NCBI GenBank assembly: GCA_003250395.1
Contig: QKGM01000008.1
Location: forward strand, 1-64,000
Direction of reading: 5' to 3'
Source of the DNA: Bacteroidota bacterium
GTDB taxonomy: Bacteria; Bacteroidota; Bacteroidia; Bacteroidales; TTA-H9
Length of the DNA: 64,000 nucleotides
Both the position numbers and the translations under genes were made by a program. Below the pieces are notes generated by a model that was not told where the DNA came from, did no database searches, and was given only the letters and a program-made list of their open reading frames with translations. Shown here piece after piece: positions 63,143 to 64,000 of the stretch; positions within the stretch are counted from its first letter, which is position 1; each line of letters starts with the position of its first letter.

Positions 63143-64000
63143 TTAATGACCTCCGGGGGAGCTACTCCATTCAATACCTAATCCATTGACAGCACTGGTA
63201 TCTTCCTGGTATAGTTTTCTGTCGCCTGTCAGGTAATAGTTAACACCCTGGATATGCAATTTCACTTTATCGCCTAAAGGTTCAATGATCATTGAGGCTG
63301 GAATCATTTTAATTGATTCGTATTTTCCTTCCGGGCTGTTTATGAAGTTTTTAACTCCGGTAAACGTCTTGTTATCTTCCATGAACTCAAAGAAATGGCG
63401 GGTTGTTGTTCCTGATTCCTGACTGTTAGTAAATTCAACAGATGTAAGGTAATCTCTGATGTTGTTCCGGTTGGTCAGGTCTATTGAGCTGATCTGCTGA
63501 GCTTCTGTATGTAATATGCCAGATTCTTCCTGAGCAATATATACAAGGCCACCGGCAATATATCCGGTCAATGCAAGTAAACTAATTTTTTTCAGGTACC
63601 AGATGAAGTCGATCTTCTCCATCCCCATAACAGCTACACCGGCAGCTGATCCTATAATAAGGATACTTCCGCCTGTTCCGGCACAATAGGCAAGAAATTC
63701 CCAAAAGTAGTGGTCGGCAGGAAAACTTGTAGCATACATCCCCATAGCTCCGGCTACCAATGGAACATTATCGACGATACTGGATAAAACGCCTATTATA
63801 AGATTAATTACGTAAAGATTTCCAACGTTATCATTCAGGAATCCCGAAAGCAGGGTCAGGTGGCCGGCAACCTGAAGTGCAGCTACAGCTATCAGAATGC
63901 CAAGGAAGAACAGAATACTTGGTACATCAATTTTCCGTAAAACCCCAACAATGGTAAGATGTGCCTTGTCTTCATCGTTTTTAGATTTATGCAGTATCTC
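63143..64000 (-). CDS. nhaD: NhaD-type Na+/H+ antiporter, 5' part outside the window
   Basis: The frame is open to the window edge. It reads ...DVPSILFFLGILIAV...GVLSSIVDNVPLVAGAMGMY... The SSIVDN(V)PL motif is the ion-site signature of NhaD. Further helices follow (FLAYCAGTGGSILIIGSAAGVAVMGME, ISLLALTGYIAGGLVYI). The last helix is followed by about 125 hydrophilic residues (HTEAQQISSIDLTNRNN...SSSPGGH) that NhaD proteins usually do not have. The inner-membrane sodium/proton exchange role is clear; the extension is unexplained. Confidence 0.88.
   Translation of the reverse strand, partial: EILHKSKNDEDKAHLTIVGVLRKIDVPSILFFLGILIAVAALQVAGHLTLLSGFLNDNVGNLYVINLIIGVLSSIVDNVPLVAGAMGMYATSFPADHYFWEFLAYCAGTGGSILIIGSAAGVAVMGMEKIDFIWYLKKISLLALTGYIAGGLVYIAQEESGILHTEAQQISSIDLTNRNNIRDYLTSVEFTNSQESGTTTRHFFEFMEDNKTFTGVKNFINSPEGKYESIKMIPASMIIEPLGDKVKLHIQGVNYYLTGDRKLYQEDTSAVNGLGIEWSSSPGGH

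Overview
The window reads as a chromosomal segment of an uncultured-type Bacteroidota bacterium, most likely from the Bacteroidales/Marinilabiliales side. The evidence is a type IX secretion (T9SS) locus (two PorU sortases, PorV, a PorP/SprF protein, GldJ), a large secreted protein with a T9SS C-terminal sorting domain, phylum-typical genes (a long NusB, DUF5683 behind parAB, a DUF6340-like lipoprotein), and candidate promoters of the Bacteroidota TAnnTTTG type.

Layout. 1-8.8 kb is an accessory region. It is full of degenerate hexanucleotide arrays (TTRRCN on one strand, GYYAAN on the other) mixed with CACAGAG-type modules. It holds a GxxExxY gene cut by an in-frame amber codon (447-818), a YjbH-like outer-membrane protein, and a two-gene minus-strand operon: a protein of unknown fold with a C-terminal helix-turn-helix (HTH), followed 24 bp later by a prokaryotic Argonaute (pAgo) whose PIWI catalytic residues look lost. 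Copies of the same repeat lie in direct orientation on both sides of this operon. It is the best candidate here for an undescribed system.

8.8-19.2 kb is an exopolysaccharide/cell-surface cluster: LegC-type aminotransferase, a four-helix-bundle passenger gene, LegB-type dehydratase, FemAB-like acyltransferase, polyprenyl sugar-phosphate transferase, Wzi-like outer-membrane protein, exosortase, UDP-GlcNAc 2-epimerase and a VanZ-like protein. The combination resembles proteobacterial exosortase/EPS loci. A tRNA-Glu follows on the minus strand.

19.8-39.1 kb is mostly housekeeping: CPA2 antiporter, DUF6340-like lipoprotein, MFS exporter, a TPR-GAF histidine kinase overlapping two unknown genes, a DUF364 protein, a YgjV-like protein, PrmC, a THEP1-like NTPase, NusB, ParA-ParB-DUF5683 and an ABC-F ATPase. 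39.4-51.7 kb is the T9SS locus, with two tandem PorU paralogues ahead of PorV on the minus strand and PorP/SprF-GldJ on the plus strand. 52-64 kb has dapD, a GT9-YrdC-nitrilase operon, a 1430-residue T9SS cargo protein, murF-anmK, and an NhaD antiporter cut by the window end.

Besides the hexanucleotide arrays, short arrays with an exact 11-bp period occur in three gene-poor spacers (about 7.6, 31.35 and 60.1 kb). No rRNA, CRISPR array, insertion sequence or phage gene was seen. All assignments come from reading the sequence and recalling families; no database search was made.
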